In this document: positions 34,609-45,400 of the stretch, in pieces
Layout of the letters: each line of letters begins with the position of its first letter
Numbering within the stretch: position 1 is the stretch's first letter
NCBI RefSeq assembly: GCF_000224145.3
Contig: NW_004190385.1
Location: forward strand, 17,410-81,409
Length of the DNA: 64,000 bases
Direction: 5' to 3'
Source of the DNA: Ciona intestinalis
Taxonomy: Eukaryota; Chordata; Ascidiacea; Phlebobranchia; Cionidae
Translations under genes and position numbers: made by a program
The notes under the pieces: model-generated
The model's database searches: none
What the model was told of the DNA's origin: nothing
The model's input: only the letters and a program-made list of their open reading frames with translations

Positions 34609-35156
34609 ATGGCTTCTGTTGGAAAATTAAATCGTTTGTCGACTTTACGTGGAATATTAAAAGAATTGAAAACAACTGGAAGCAAAAATGAAGCAACGAC
34701 GTTTCTTTTGAATAAATATAAATCAAATCAGGTATGACGTCATGTAATAAGTTACTTTGTTTTGTAATAATATTTGGTTTTGTATTTTTAAACTTTATAT
34801 ATTCATTATAAAAATTACTTAACATTTGCCTAAAATTTATTTTGTGACTTCTGCATGTTTCAACAACTGTAGTTTTTCTGCCTTTTCCCTTTGATATTTT
34901 AATTAATTTGATCTTCGCTATCGTATTTGATAAGAAAACTAAAATTGATTACCTGCAGATAACAGATGGAAAACATTGTCGCGAGGCTGATGCACTGAAC
35001 CACGACGCATCAAGTTATTATTGTTTATTACGAAGTACACGAGAATACAAGGAATTGTGCGATAGATATCATAGTGGGGAGGGAAGTACTGAAGGGGCTG
35101 CTAAGAGGGTTGGGTTAAAGTTGCCCAACTTGTATAAAGAAGGTACTAAAGAATGA
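34609..35156 (+). CDS. FMC1: FMC1, mitochondrial ATP synthase assembly factor homolog
   Basis: Small mitochondrial protein that in yeast is needed for F1-ATPase assembly. 106 residues, from exons 34609-34731 and 34959-35156, joining in phase 0. Seen: LRGILKELK near the start (human FRGLLRELR), TFLLNKYKSNQ, then CREADALNHDASSYYCLLRS (human CRAQHELHFQAATYLCLLRS), FHGKGE-like YHSGEGS, and AAKRVGLKLPNLY (human SAGLVGLKLP). This LYR-like organisation and the length (human 113) fit FMC1. The intron has a LINE/SINE tail at 34880-34935 just before the acceptor. AATAAA at about 35193 is a plausible poly(A) signal. Confidence 0.9.
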
Positions 35157-35219
35157 TCCTTTGGGAATATTGTTTATTTAACTGATAAGACGAATAAAAA
35201 TATTTGAATAAATAACCTT

Positions 35220-35395
35220 TGTTATTTATCCTTGCGTGGTGGGACATTCGTAATTTTAGACAACCCATTAGTGACTATTGGGTCGGAGAGAATACTGTTA
35301 ATTGTCTTGCCCAAAGTACAGACACCCACAAGGGTGGCAACGTCGAGCCTTGAACCGGTAACCTCTGTGTTATGCAGGTGTGCTAACAATATTAA
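35220..35395 (+). mobile_element. SINE copy between FMC1 and NKAPD1
   Basis: Contains ttatccttgcgtggtgggac, aacccattagtgactattgg and agccttgaaccggtaacctc. The plus-strand end is the tRNA-like B-box in reverse complement. It is followed by A/C-rich tracts at 35405-35430. Confidence 0.7.
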
Positions 35396-35698
35396 AAACC
35401 AAATTAAAAAAAAAAAAACCCAAAAAAACCTTTTGGGGGGGGTTGTTTTGGCAGATTAATTGTATTAAAAACAATTTAAAAGACGAGCGTAGTATAAATT
35501 CCATTGTTACAAAACAATAAAATGAAAATGCAATTCGAGTCCGACAAACACGGTCATATTTCTTTGTTCCATACAGTGAGTACATTATGTGTAACCGTGT
35601 CTTAACAATGTCACCCCAGGACAAATTGTGTTGCCTAAGGTCCCCTGCCACCGCAGGATTGACTCTTATTAACTGGGAGTCTTTTTGGTTTTTATTCG

Positions 35699-36344
35699 TC
35701 ATCTTTTTGATTTCTTTTTAGATTTTTTCGAACGTTTCTTTTTCTTCTTCCCTTCCTCCTCACTTTCATCCGACGATCGGATAAATCTTCCCGATATTAA
35801 GTCTTCGGGGTAAAGTTCGTTGAACCCTGAGTGACCCCAGCGCTCCGTAGGTTGGGGGGGCTGTATGACATCATAAACAATATAAGATTACTAAACCATG
35901 GTCATTAAACATCTACAAAAAATATCTAAATCTATATTTTACATAAGAAACTGCAAAACATGATTATAATCGCAATGTACAGTGTTTAACTATGATGTAC
36001 TTTATGCAGTTAGTCAGTTACTATGTCTGGGTGTACCTACATTATTCACAGGGGGGATCATAATAGATTTCAATACCTGCCCATGTTAGACACATACAAA
36101 CATAACATACCGTTTTGCTTTCATCTTTTTTCGACCTTTTTCTTTCTTTTGACTTCTTCCTTTTTTTCTTCTTTGGCTCCCCCGGTGATCTGCTTCTTTT
36201 CCTCGGATGTTGATCCTTGTTCCTCTTCAACCACATCTCCTGCTCCTCCTGCATCCTGTTGTGAACCTCCACATGCTGAACCACGTTAATAAATGCTACT
36301 TTATTTATTCGACTTTTTTTTGGTGGATTCGACGAACCGTCCAT
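35699..36344 (-). CDS. NKAPD1: NKAPD1 homolog (NKAP domain containing 1)
   Basis: Nuclear Lys/Ser-rich protein of unknown function, known in vertebrates as C11orf57. Exons in transcript order: 36111-36344 and 35699-35860, joined in phase 0, 131 residues. Seen: KVAFINVVQHVEVHNRMQEE followed by QEMW (human [20 protein letters not shown] then SDMW), a basic stretch (KKKKRKKSKERKRSKK), then ERWGHSGFNELYPEDL (human DRWGHSGYKELYPEEF) and a Lys/Ser-rich end. It is much shorter than the human protein (about 290 residues), so the C-terminal repeats are absent or reduced. The start at 36344 follows an acceptor (cacacag|gg), so there is a 5' non-coding exon upstream. Confidence 0.85.
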
Positions 36345-37111
36345 CCCTGTGTGTAAAAACATTAAATATTTTCGGCACTAAATAATGAAGAATCCTCCGG
36401 TTTGTTACAGATTAGGCTGGTGGAAAGTGTTAGAGGTTGGTGGTTAGCACTTAACGTAGGAGGGTTCTTTACTAGCAACTTTGCTTTTATTGACTGTGGC
36501 CTCCTGGCGAGTTAATTAAATTTATTAAAAAAATAAACAAAGAAGCGGGAAATTCCCCGTTTTAGAAATATAAATTAGTTATAACACTATAGAAATCAAA
36601 CACGTAATTTGATCGAAATTCCAATTTTTGATCGGTGTTCCTGTCGGAATTTTTTAATACATTTTGGTCGCGACTTTTTGACAAATAAAATTAAAAACTA
36701 ATATTTTTAGCATCTAAGTATGATTTCTATGATCGCCCGGCAACCGTTACGTCGTTAATCGGGGATTCCCCACCAAAGTTTCGATTTCTTGTTTGTTTAT
36801 TTTATCTTAGATTAGTTTTTCAGGCATAATTACCAATACAGTATATATGGAAAATACATTAACGTAATTATGTCTCTAATATGTGCTAAGGGTTAGAGTG
36901 GGTGTAAGTTTATAAATGGGAGCTGTAATAATAATAATCTCATTAATATCTGGGTTATTTGTCCTGTTACGTGGTTTACGGTTGTTACGTGGTTTACGGT
37001 TGTTACTATAATAAACAAACAAAATCGTTACATCACCAGGAACATGTGAATGTGATTGCTTTAAAAGTTTTAATCTCAAATATTAACGTTTACCAGGTTA
37101 GGCAGTTTAGA
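36345..37111. promoter_or_regulatory. Divergent intergenic region NKAPD1 / MMAA
   Basis: 767 bp between two divergent start codons. Includes a short tandem repeat gttacgtggtttacggtt at ~36965-37000. No core promoter motif could be assigned. Confidence 0.4.
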
Positions 37112-38317
37112 ATGTTAAAAGTGACGTCATTTAGATATTTGTCTGTTATTCATACTAGGTATTGTTATTCATTGTTACTTAACAATGGTTGTACCTTGCA
37201 ACAAAGGAATAATTCTTCGAGTTTTAAAACCGAACAATTTTCGGAGTATTTGAAAAATAGTTTTGAAACTGGTTCCTACGAAAATAGAACCATTGAAAAA
37301 CTTTTCAACGGAATTTGTTCGAAGCAAAGATCTTCGCTTGCGGAAGCGATCACCCTCGTCGAATCAAACCATGAAGTTAAGAAGAAAATGAGCCAAGTTT
37401 TGCTGCAGTTGGTGCTGCAGAAGGTAAAGACCGATGGAAGTAATGAGAAATTAAAACGTTTGGTTCCAAGTTGTGTTTCAAGCTCACTAAGGATTGGTAT
37501 AACTGGCCCCCCGGGTGCTGGGAAGTCGATGTTTATAGAGAAGTTTGGGATGTACCTCACGCGCGACGTCGGGCTGAAAGTTGCCGTGCTTGCCGTTGAC
37601 CCTTCGTCGAAACGGACAGGGGGTTCGCTACTTGGGGATAAAACTAGGATGTCTATGTTGTCCGTGGAGCCGAACGCTTACGTGCGTCCTTCACCCTCTA
37701 GTGGTGAACTTGGTGGAGTAGCGAGGAACACAATGGAAGCGATCCAGCTTTGCGAGGGGGCTGGTTATGATGTCATAATCGTGGAAACTGTCGGTGTCGG
37801 GCAAAGTGAGGTTGCCGTCGGCGACATGACCGATATATTTACTCTGATAATCCCACCAGCGGGTGGCGACGAGTTGCAGGGTTTGAAACGAGGAATAATC
37901 GAAAATTGTGACATCATAATGGTGAATAAGTCAGATGGTGACCTCATAATACCTGCAAGAAAGATACAAACAGAATACACGAGCGCGCTTAAGTTTATAC
38001 CAAGGAAACATAAAGTGTGGCGACCACGAGTCACCAGAATATCAGCGCTCACAAACACAGGAATAGCCGAGTCATGGAAAACGATGATGTCATTATTTGA
38101 AGTTCTAAACTCTTCCGGAATTTTCCTTCAGCAAAGACGAGATCAAACTCGCGCGTGGATGTGGAGTCACTTGCGTAACTCACTCGAAGAAAGGTTTAAA
38201 AATAACCCGCTCGTACAAACGAACCTTCCCGATATAATGGACGGTATCGAAAAGGGGGAAATCCCACCTGGGCTGGCTTCCGATATTTTGGTCGATTTAA
38301 CTTTTAATAAAGATTAG
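37112..38317 (+). CDS. MMAA: MMAA, methylmalonic aciduria type A GTPase
   Basis: Mitochondrial G3E-family GTPase that guards methylmalonyl-CoA mutase and gates loading and repair of its cobalamin cofactor. Single coding exon of 401 residues (human 418). Seen: a basic, hydroxylated N-terminal presequence (residues 1-~38), GITGPPGAGKS (P-loop, ~residues 132-139), AVDPSSKRTGGSLLGDKTRM, RPSPSSGELGGVARNT, ETVGVGQSEV (switch II region), MVNKSDGD (base recognition), and a C-terminal dimerisation helix region ending ILVDLTFNKD. ATG 37112 was chosen because it begins the presequence; the open frame further upstream has no ATG and reads through a short tandem repeat. Being intronless here, the gene differs from its neighbours. 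Confidence 0.95.
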   Translation: MLKVTSFRYLSVIHTRYCYSLLLNNGCTLQQRNNSSSFKTEQFSEYLKNSFETGSYENRTIEKLFNGICSKQRSSLAEAITLVESNHEVKKKMSQVLLQLVLQKVKTDGSNEKLKRLVPSCVSSSLRIGITGPPGAGKSMFIEKFGMYLTRDVGLKVAVLAVDPSSKRTGGSLLGDKTRMSMLSVEPNAYVRPSPSSGELGGVARNTMEAIQLCEGAGYDVIIVETVGVGQSEVAVGDMTDIFTLIIPPAGGDELQGLKRGIIENCDIIMVNKSDGDLIIPARKIQTEYTSALKFIPRKHKVWRPRVTRISALTNTGIAESWKTMMSLFEVLNSSGIFLQQRRDQTRAWMWSHLRNSLEERFKNNPLVQTNLPDIMDGIEKGEIPPGLASDILVDLTFNKD

Positions 38318-38329
38318 TGTGATGTCATA

Positions 38330-39420
38330 AATAGGCGTCTAACCTGGGTATGCAGAGATGCATGGAACCCACCATGATACCGATGTGAATCTGGGCACAC
38401 ATAGTAGCATGTCCTTAATAATGCACCAACTAAAGGTAACATGGGATATCGCCTAAATAACACCCTTCGTATTCCTAAAAATAGGTGCCCGTTGCCATAA
38501 ACCTCATTGTGTGCAATAATTGAGTTGTTTTTATCTTTTTAAACATATTAGAAAAATATTTATTATCCCGTGTAAGTTGTCGATGAGAAACAAAAATTTA
38601 CTTAAACTTACTTGCTACAAATATTTCAATCAAAATATTTACAATCCCAAGTTTTAACTGGTAAATGGGATTTGGGGTTTGTTTATTAAAGTTGCAAAAG
38701 TAATACAGTAAGATTGTTAGAATATCATAACTATTGGAAAGCTTATTTTATTTTATTCTTAACTTTATCTTGCAGGGGTAAGTGTTTAAGCTAATATATA
38801 GATATAAGTTTCAACGTATGTAACTTTGTGAGTGATTGTTTTTCTGTATATGGCTGATAATCTAAAGAACACATCAGTGGCCACTGGGTTGGAGCAATTG
38901 TTGTTAGTTGCCCAAGAACTCATACACCCACGATGGTAGCAGCGTGTGGCTACAAACAGGCATGCTAACCACTGAGCCAAGACTCCAGACAAGTTAAAGA
39001 AATATCTTTTGTTATTCCTAATAATAGTCGTCAAACATTGCTTTAATACCATGTTTACCGACCCACCCCATGTATGTGTTTGTATAAGCCAATGCACAAT
39101 CAGTTCAACCAAACACCTTATGTTTGCTTTAACAATCTTTATTGTTAGTTTGTGCAAATATAAACCACCCATAATTGAGTTACCATGGGAAAAATAATAT
39201 TTTATTTATTCAGTTGATAGCTAGGTTAGAAAACGACTTTTTAAATGCTATTTAAAAAACACATTTAGGTGTTTTTTTGTTTTAAATGATGTAATATAAT
39301 AAAGTTAATTTTAACTATATATGGCTTGACTATTTTAGAAGCCGCTAAATATATTTTTTTGGTAAATATATTTTTATGTTGAGTTAGTGTTATTGTTCCA
39401 CCCAGCCTAGCCAAGCCATG
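38330..39420. other. Intergenic; SINE copy at ~38815-38990
   Basis: No gene recognised. The SINE copy (atggctgataatctaaagaa, actgggttggagcaattgtt, ccacgatggtagcagcg) runs into a tRNA-like head ending near 38990. Confidence 0.6.
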
Positions 39421-39422
39421 TG

Positions 39423-42400
39423 ATGTCTTCGTCATCATCGAGCCATTCCCGTTCATCCAGTGAGGTTCTACTCCCTGGGAAAGTGGATGAAACGACCAAC
39501 GTTACTGGTGGGTGTGGTTGTGTAAAAGATGTTGTGTTGACTAGAAAACCATTTTTGGACTTTTGTTTTCTAATTTTAGATTTGATTTAAAATTTGCCCT
39601 TTTTTTATTTTTGCAAAAATAGTTGCCAATACTTTGTTGGTATTTAGCTGTAAAGCACGTTGTGGCAATTTAGGGCCACATTTAAAGGTTTAAGTTTTGC
39701 CAATTTTTGGTTTTCCCCCAATTTTATGGCATTACTTCTAACCAGTATTGTTAAATTCTGCCGCCGTTGTCACCATAGTTAAATACACGGGTGGTTGGGT
39801 GGCTTTTAACTTATGTGTAAAACATATTGAACACTCAGCGGAACACTCAGTGCAAAGCTGATAACCTAATGCTCTTGCTACCAAGCTGAGTTTAATGTAG
39901 AATAAGAATTGTCTACAACTCAGTATCATGTTTAACTCCTGCCTTGGGGCAAATGAAATGTTAAAATAAAGCTTTAATGAAGGTGCAATTTTATAAATTA
40001 AATTTAAAATTATTTGAATCACATATAAACACATAACTTCCGATAATTAAAAGTAAGTTTTGTGTTAAAACTTTTTTTTAAATACTTTATGAAAATAATT
40101 TTATTTAAAATATTTCAATATTTATATTTATTTTATCCCACATTATATTGTGGTGTCTTGGCCAAACATTGCCATTGTTTCTTCACAGTTTATGTGATTG
40201 TTTAAGGTTCGTTGATGTAACAGTAACCCATTGTTTGCTTTGATGATTCATTAAATCCTTTGTTTGGTCATAGTTACTTCATTGTAAGTTGTGGTGGTTG
40301 GATTTATGTGTTTCGTTTCGATTTAAGATTTTTGGACAGTAACTTGGTCCATCATCAGTGTAAAAGAGGTTACTATCCACCAAGTTACTGTCCGAAACAT
40401 CTGCTGATCATGAGTTTAGTATCCAGACAGTAACTTGGTCCATCATCAGTGTAAAAGAGGTTACTATCCACCAAGTTACAGACTACAATATTGATTAAAT
40501 TAAATTAACTCCACTTCTCCCCTAGGATTGAAACTCGATAGGAAACTCATGGGATTAGTCATCCAGAAACATTCCACCGCTTTGTTGATAGTTAATATAC
40601 TTTCCCCCATAGTAACGCAGCGAGTTGTTGTACATGAACAGGCAGTGCACGCTGTTTCAGTATTGTATCACAGAAATAAGTTTGAATGTATTTTAAATAC
40701 TTTGTAATTGTAAAGATGAAGTTGTATTTGACCAACATAGTATTTTTGACAAGTAGTTTTATAAATTGTCAACGAAACAATAACCTTGAATTAGTTGCAC
40801 CACTTTTCACAGGTGTTTATATAAGTTAAGTTGTATTTAACAAGACTTTAATATTTTTCAGAGATGTTTCTAAAACTTATATTAAACCTTAATCACCCCA
40901 TGCTTTGTAGAACAAATGGCGAAGGTTGTTCCTTCTGATGCAAACGGACATAATAATCAATTCAAGGTAAATATATTAATTAATTAAACTAATTAACAAT
41001 TACATGTAATTAATCTGATTTATGACATCATAATATGTTTGTTTTGTCACACTTTCGATGTGAAAATTGTCATTTAATTAATATTTGATGAAACAGAATT
41101 ATAATTTGTTTATATGTAAGCTGCATGGGGTGTAAGAAACAGAACACATGTGTTATAACGACTGTCATTGCCCCGCCATGCGAGGATAAATTACATTCAT
41201 TATGTGTAGATATTGTTACATCTTATATTGATGAATGTTAATTGCACGTAACGTCTTATTTGTTTACATTAGTATATTGTGGCTACCATATTAATGTACA
41301 CTGTATGTAATTTCTACAACACACTACATTTTGTGTGTGAAGATTCAAGAAGTCACCCGAGCATGTTTTTAACCACCGTCTTTTGTTTTAAATTTACTGA
41401 CTTTCGCTAATGTAAACGAAGCATTAAATTAATAACTCTTCTTTAACGATCCCAAAATATTTTGTTAAAACACCCGGACTGTACATTTTGAGGTTCAATC
41501 ACGTTTTGCATTTTTTTTGTAAACTATTTATTTAATTATTTTTTTACCAAACCTAAACAAATTTATTACCTTCCTTCCCCCCAGGAGAGAATGGAACAAA
41601 CCTCGTTTTCGCACATCAACGAGTCCCACGTCAACCCCATGTTACAAGGGGATGCGCCAGATAACCCCAAACTCCATGGGTAAGTCAATCAAATAAAAAC
41701 ATCCCTCCTTTCTTATGCTTTCAAATGTTTTTGTTTAATTTTTTTTCTACTAACTTACAATTATTGTATTAATACAGAGAGCTTAATCCACAAAAAGCTA
41801 GAGAGGTGTTAGATTCATTTAAAAAGTAAGTTTCTAATATATTATGACATTATTATTTGTTAAAAAACGCTAAATAAATAAATTGAAACATTTGATCAAT
41901 TAAAAATTTTTGTGAAATTTTGTTTTAAAATTTGTTTTGAAAATTTAAAATAAAAACATGAGGCATTTACCACTGAGTTAATTAGTAATTAATATTTAAA
42001 ATATTTGTTTATCTCAATATATTAGATTGAATACAAAAGTTGTTTTAGCAATTTGATCTTTGCTATAAATATTAATGAGATAAAGTTTTAATAAATTTTG
42101 TTAATTAAAAATATTTTAGTTAAAACACGTTTCTATAAATACAAATACAGCTAGAGCCGCATGTATGTTTCATGCCCACCCATACACAATGTACATAACA
42201 CCCCTATTGTACTTGCCCACCCAACCATGAACAACCTATTTATCTTCGTCCCAAATATTTCATGAAAATATCAGTTAAGTTACGTAGTGTCGGTTTCTAT
42301 GGAGAGAATAAGAAGGGCTTTGGGTTCAATTCAGGAGTAAGTTTTGATATGTTTTCAAATTAACACATAAAGTTGAAACAGGATTGTTTTGAGTTGTATG

Positions 42401-45400
42401 TAACTTATTTATCCTCGCATGGCGGGTAACGACAGTCGTTATAACATGGGTGTTCTGTTTCATACACCTCGTGCCCGCTTACAAGTTACCACGTTTGTAA
42501 CTTATTTATCCTCGCATGGCGGGTAACGACAGTCGTTATAACACAGGTGTTCTGTTGCATACACCTCATGCCCGCTTACAAGTTACCATGTATGTAACTT
42601 ATTTATCCTCGCATGGCGGGGCAACGACAGTCGTTATAACACGGGTGTTCTGTTCCATACACCTCGTGCCCACTTACAAGTTACCACGTATGTAACTTTA
42701 TATATCCTTGCATGGTGGGGCAACGACAGTCGTTATAACACGGGTGTTCTGTTTCATACACCTCATGCCCGCTTATAAGTTACCATGTATGTAACTTTGT
42801 GGGTGATTGGTTTTATGTATGACTGATAATTTGGACAACCCATTAGTGACCACTGAGTTGTGGCAATTGCCGTTAGTTGTTTTGCGCGAGGATAAATAAA
42901 TTGCAATAACACTTACACATCAACCCCCCCCACAGCCTCCACCATGGTCCAACTCGTGTGGATTCGTTGCAACAACCTTTAGAACGACTCGAAAACGTTG
43001 ATCCCGATGAACATAGTTTGCACCAGGTTTATATGATATCTATGTTACATTCTGCTTGTTGTTGAAATATAATGTTATTTTTTAATCGAAGTTTATTTTA
43101 GTTTTTTTGTTGTATATTGTATCTATAACTTTATATGATATCTATGTTGTATTAATATGATATCTATGTTAAACAATGATATCTATAGATTGCGCGGGAC
43201 GGGGACGTTGACTTGATGGTAAAGTTGTTGGACCGTCTTACCCCGTCGCGTGCCGCTAAAAGATTGAACAAGAAAGATGGGGATCGGTTCACCCCCCTAC
43301 ATTACGCTGCGCGATACAACCATCTGCAAATGTGTCGTTTGTTGGTGTCCCGAGGAGCAGGTGAGTTGGGGGTTATGCATCTTCTGGAATATTGTTTTTA
43401 TACTAAAACTGTATCATTAGTATTTAAAAGACTGGGTAAACTTGATAAAGTATCTACTGTAGTGTAATTTGGGTTTTTGTGCTTTTTTATTTAAAATTCT
43501 TGCTGTAATGTCACTTTGGTGCCAATTGAGTGTATACTTGATAATTGTAACTTTATATTCATAATTAAAACTAAATACACAACATAAATATCTAAAGTTA
43601 TTGCAATTAACTTTATGAGAACTAGATCAGGATACCATCATCATAATTAATTATATTTAAAATTAAGATTTCTATGTTTATTGCAATAATTAATATGATT
43701 TTCATGTTTATTATACCATTTAATATGATTTCTATGTCCCTTCTTCTCACAGACATCCACGCACCGGGAGAGGACGACGTCACAGCACTCCACCTTGTGG
43801 CCAAATATAAACCAAAGAAAGAAAGAATTGACGCCCCTGATTATGTAAGATTTCTATGTTTTCTAAGATAAGGTTAGGTCAAATTCGAGGTTCTTGACGA
43901 ATGTACGATATCATGTATTTTAACAATCTTATTTAAAGAAAAGATTTCAGTTAAAAATTTTTGTTTAAAAATGAAAAAGTGATTTTTGTTAAAAAGCCTA
44001 AAAAGAGATTTCTGTTTTTCTGTTCGTTAACAAACAGGATTCATCGGATGGGTCGAGCGAAGACGACGGACGTGAGGCTCAAGAAGCGAATCTTAAAGTG
44101 CTCGACTTCCTAATAGCGGCAGGTGTTCGGGTTAATGGTAAAGATTTCTATGGTTTAACGGCGTTACACCACGCGTCGGTGAGAGGGAACTTATGTTGTG
44201 TGAAGAAGTTGATGGATTGTAAGGGGATCGCTATTGAGGTGGGCTGGTTCATGTATACGTATGTAACTTATTAATCGACGTATGGCCGGAAAACAACAGT
44301 TGTTATAACACGGGTGTTCTGTTCCATACACCTCGTGCCTGCTTACGAGTTACCACGTATGTAACTTATTTATCCTCGCATGGCGGGGAAACGACAGTCG
44401 TTATAACACGGGTGTTCTGTTCCATACACCTCGTGCCCACTTACAAGTTACCACGTATGTAACTTTGTTAGTAATTATTTTTTTTTTTTCTGGGTGCGGA
44501 ACCCTGGCGAGTGACACAATATAATACTTATTTTCCTAATTATATATTATTTATATTTCATTAATGCATAAAGTCAACAAGAATATCAGTCACAAACGGT
44601 AGTATAATTTACTCTTCACATTTATAACATTGTTTAAATCTAAATTGAAAGTAATTTAAGATAATTTCCACACTAAAACATTCCGAATACATATGTCTCC
44701 CATGTTATTAGTTACAAACTGCAATATAATTTAATCCCCCCCCCCCCCAGGCAACGGACAAACAACAAATGACTCCCCTCCACATCGCGGCCATATATGG
44801 ACATGTAGACATCGCTCGATCGCTTATAGATAGCGGGGCGAACATTCGCTGTCGTGACGGGGATGATGGGACGCCACTACAGTTCGCGGCAGCTGAGGGG
44901 AATCTACAGGTTGGTATAGAGATCTTATACACGTGATATATCCTAACATAGAAACCCCTGTCCATATAGTTCGCAAAATATGGCACTTTCTGATGAGATC
45001 TTGTGGGTGTTTTTTTTCGTTTACGCACGTAATACCCTGGTTTGTAGCAAACCAAATATTACAGATAAGTTATATCGATACCAGAGCACTGAGTAAAAGC
45101 CTGGTGTATGAACGTAAATGGAAAGGAAATTTTTCGAAAGTATTTGTTTTGTGGTTTAAAGTTTAACATATGGTATGTTAAGATAATTAGCATTGCCAGA
45201 AGATCTATTTTATGCGAGAGTTTTCCATTACCCCAACATCAACAAAACGGAGAGAAAATTTTCCACTTTTTTCTACAGATCGTGAAGTTAATACTTGAGC
45301 ACGCCAAGAGTGAATCGCGAGGTAAACTATCGGATATGTTAGATGAGAGAGATAACGACGGGAACACCGCGTTGCATCTTAGCGTGGATAGTGGTCACCT

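Noticed and set aside
36959-37111. N-terminal extension of MMAA (YVVYGCYVVYGC...)
   Set aside because: It has no ATG and reads through a short tandem DNA repeat. The mitochondrial presequence starts properly at ATG 37112.
43622-43804. Minus-strand Ile-rich open frame in the TRPA intron
   Set aside because: It is AT-rich intron sequence overlapping a confident plus-strand exon, with no homology.
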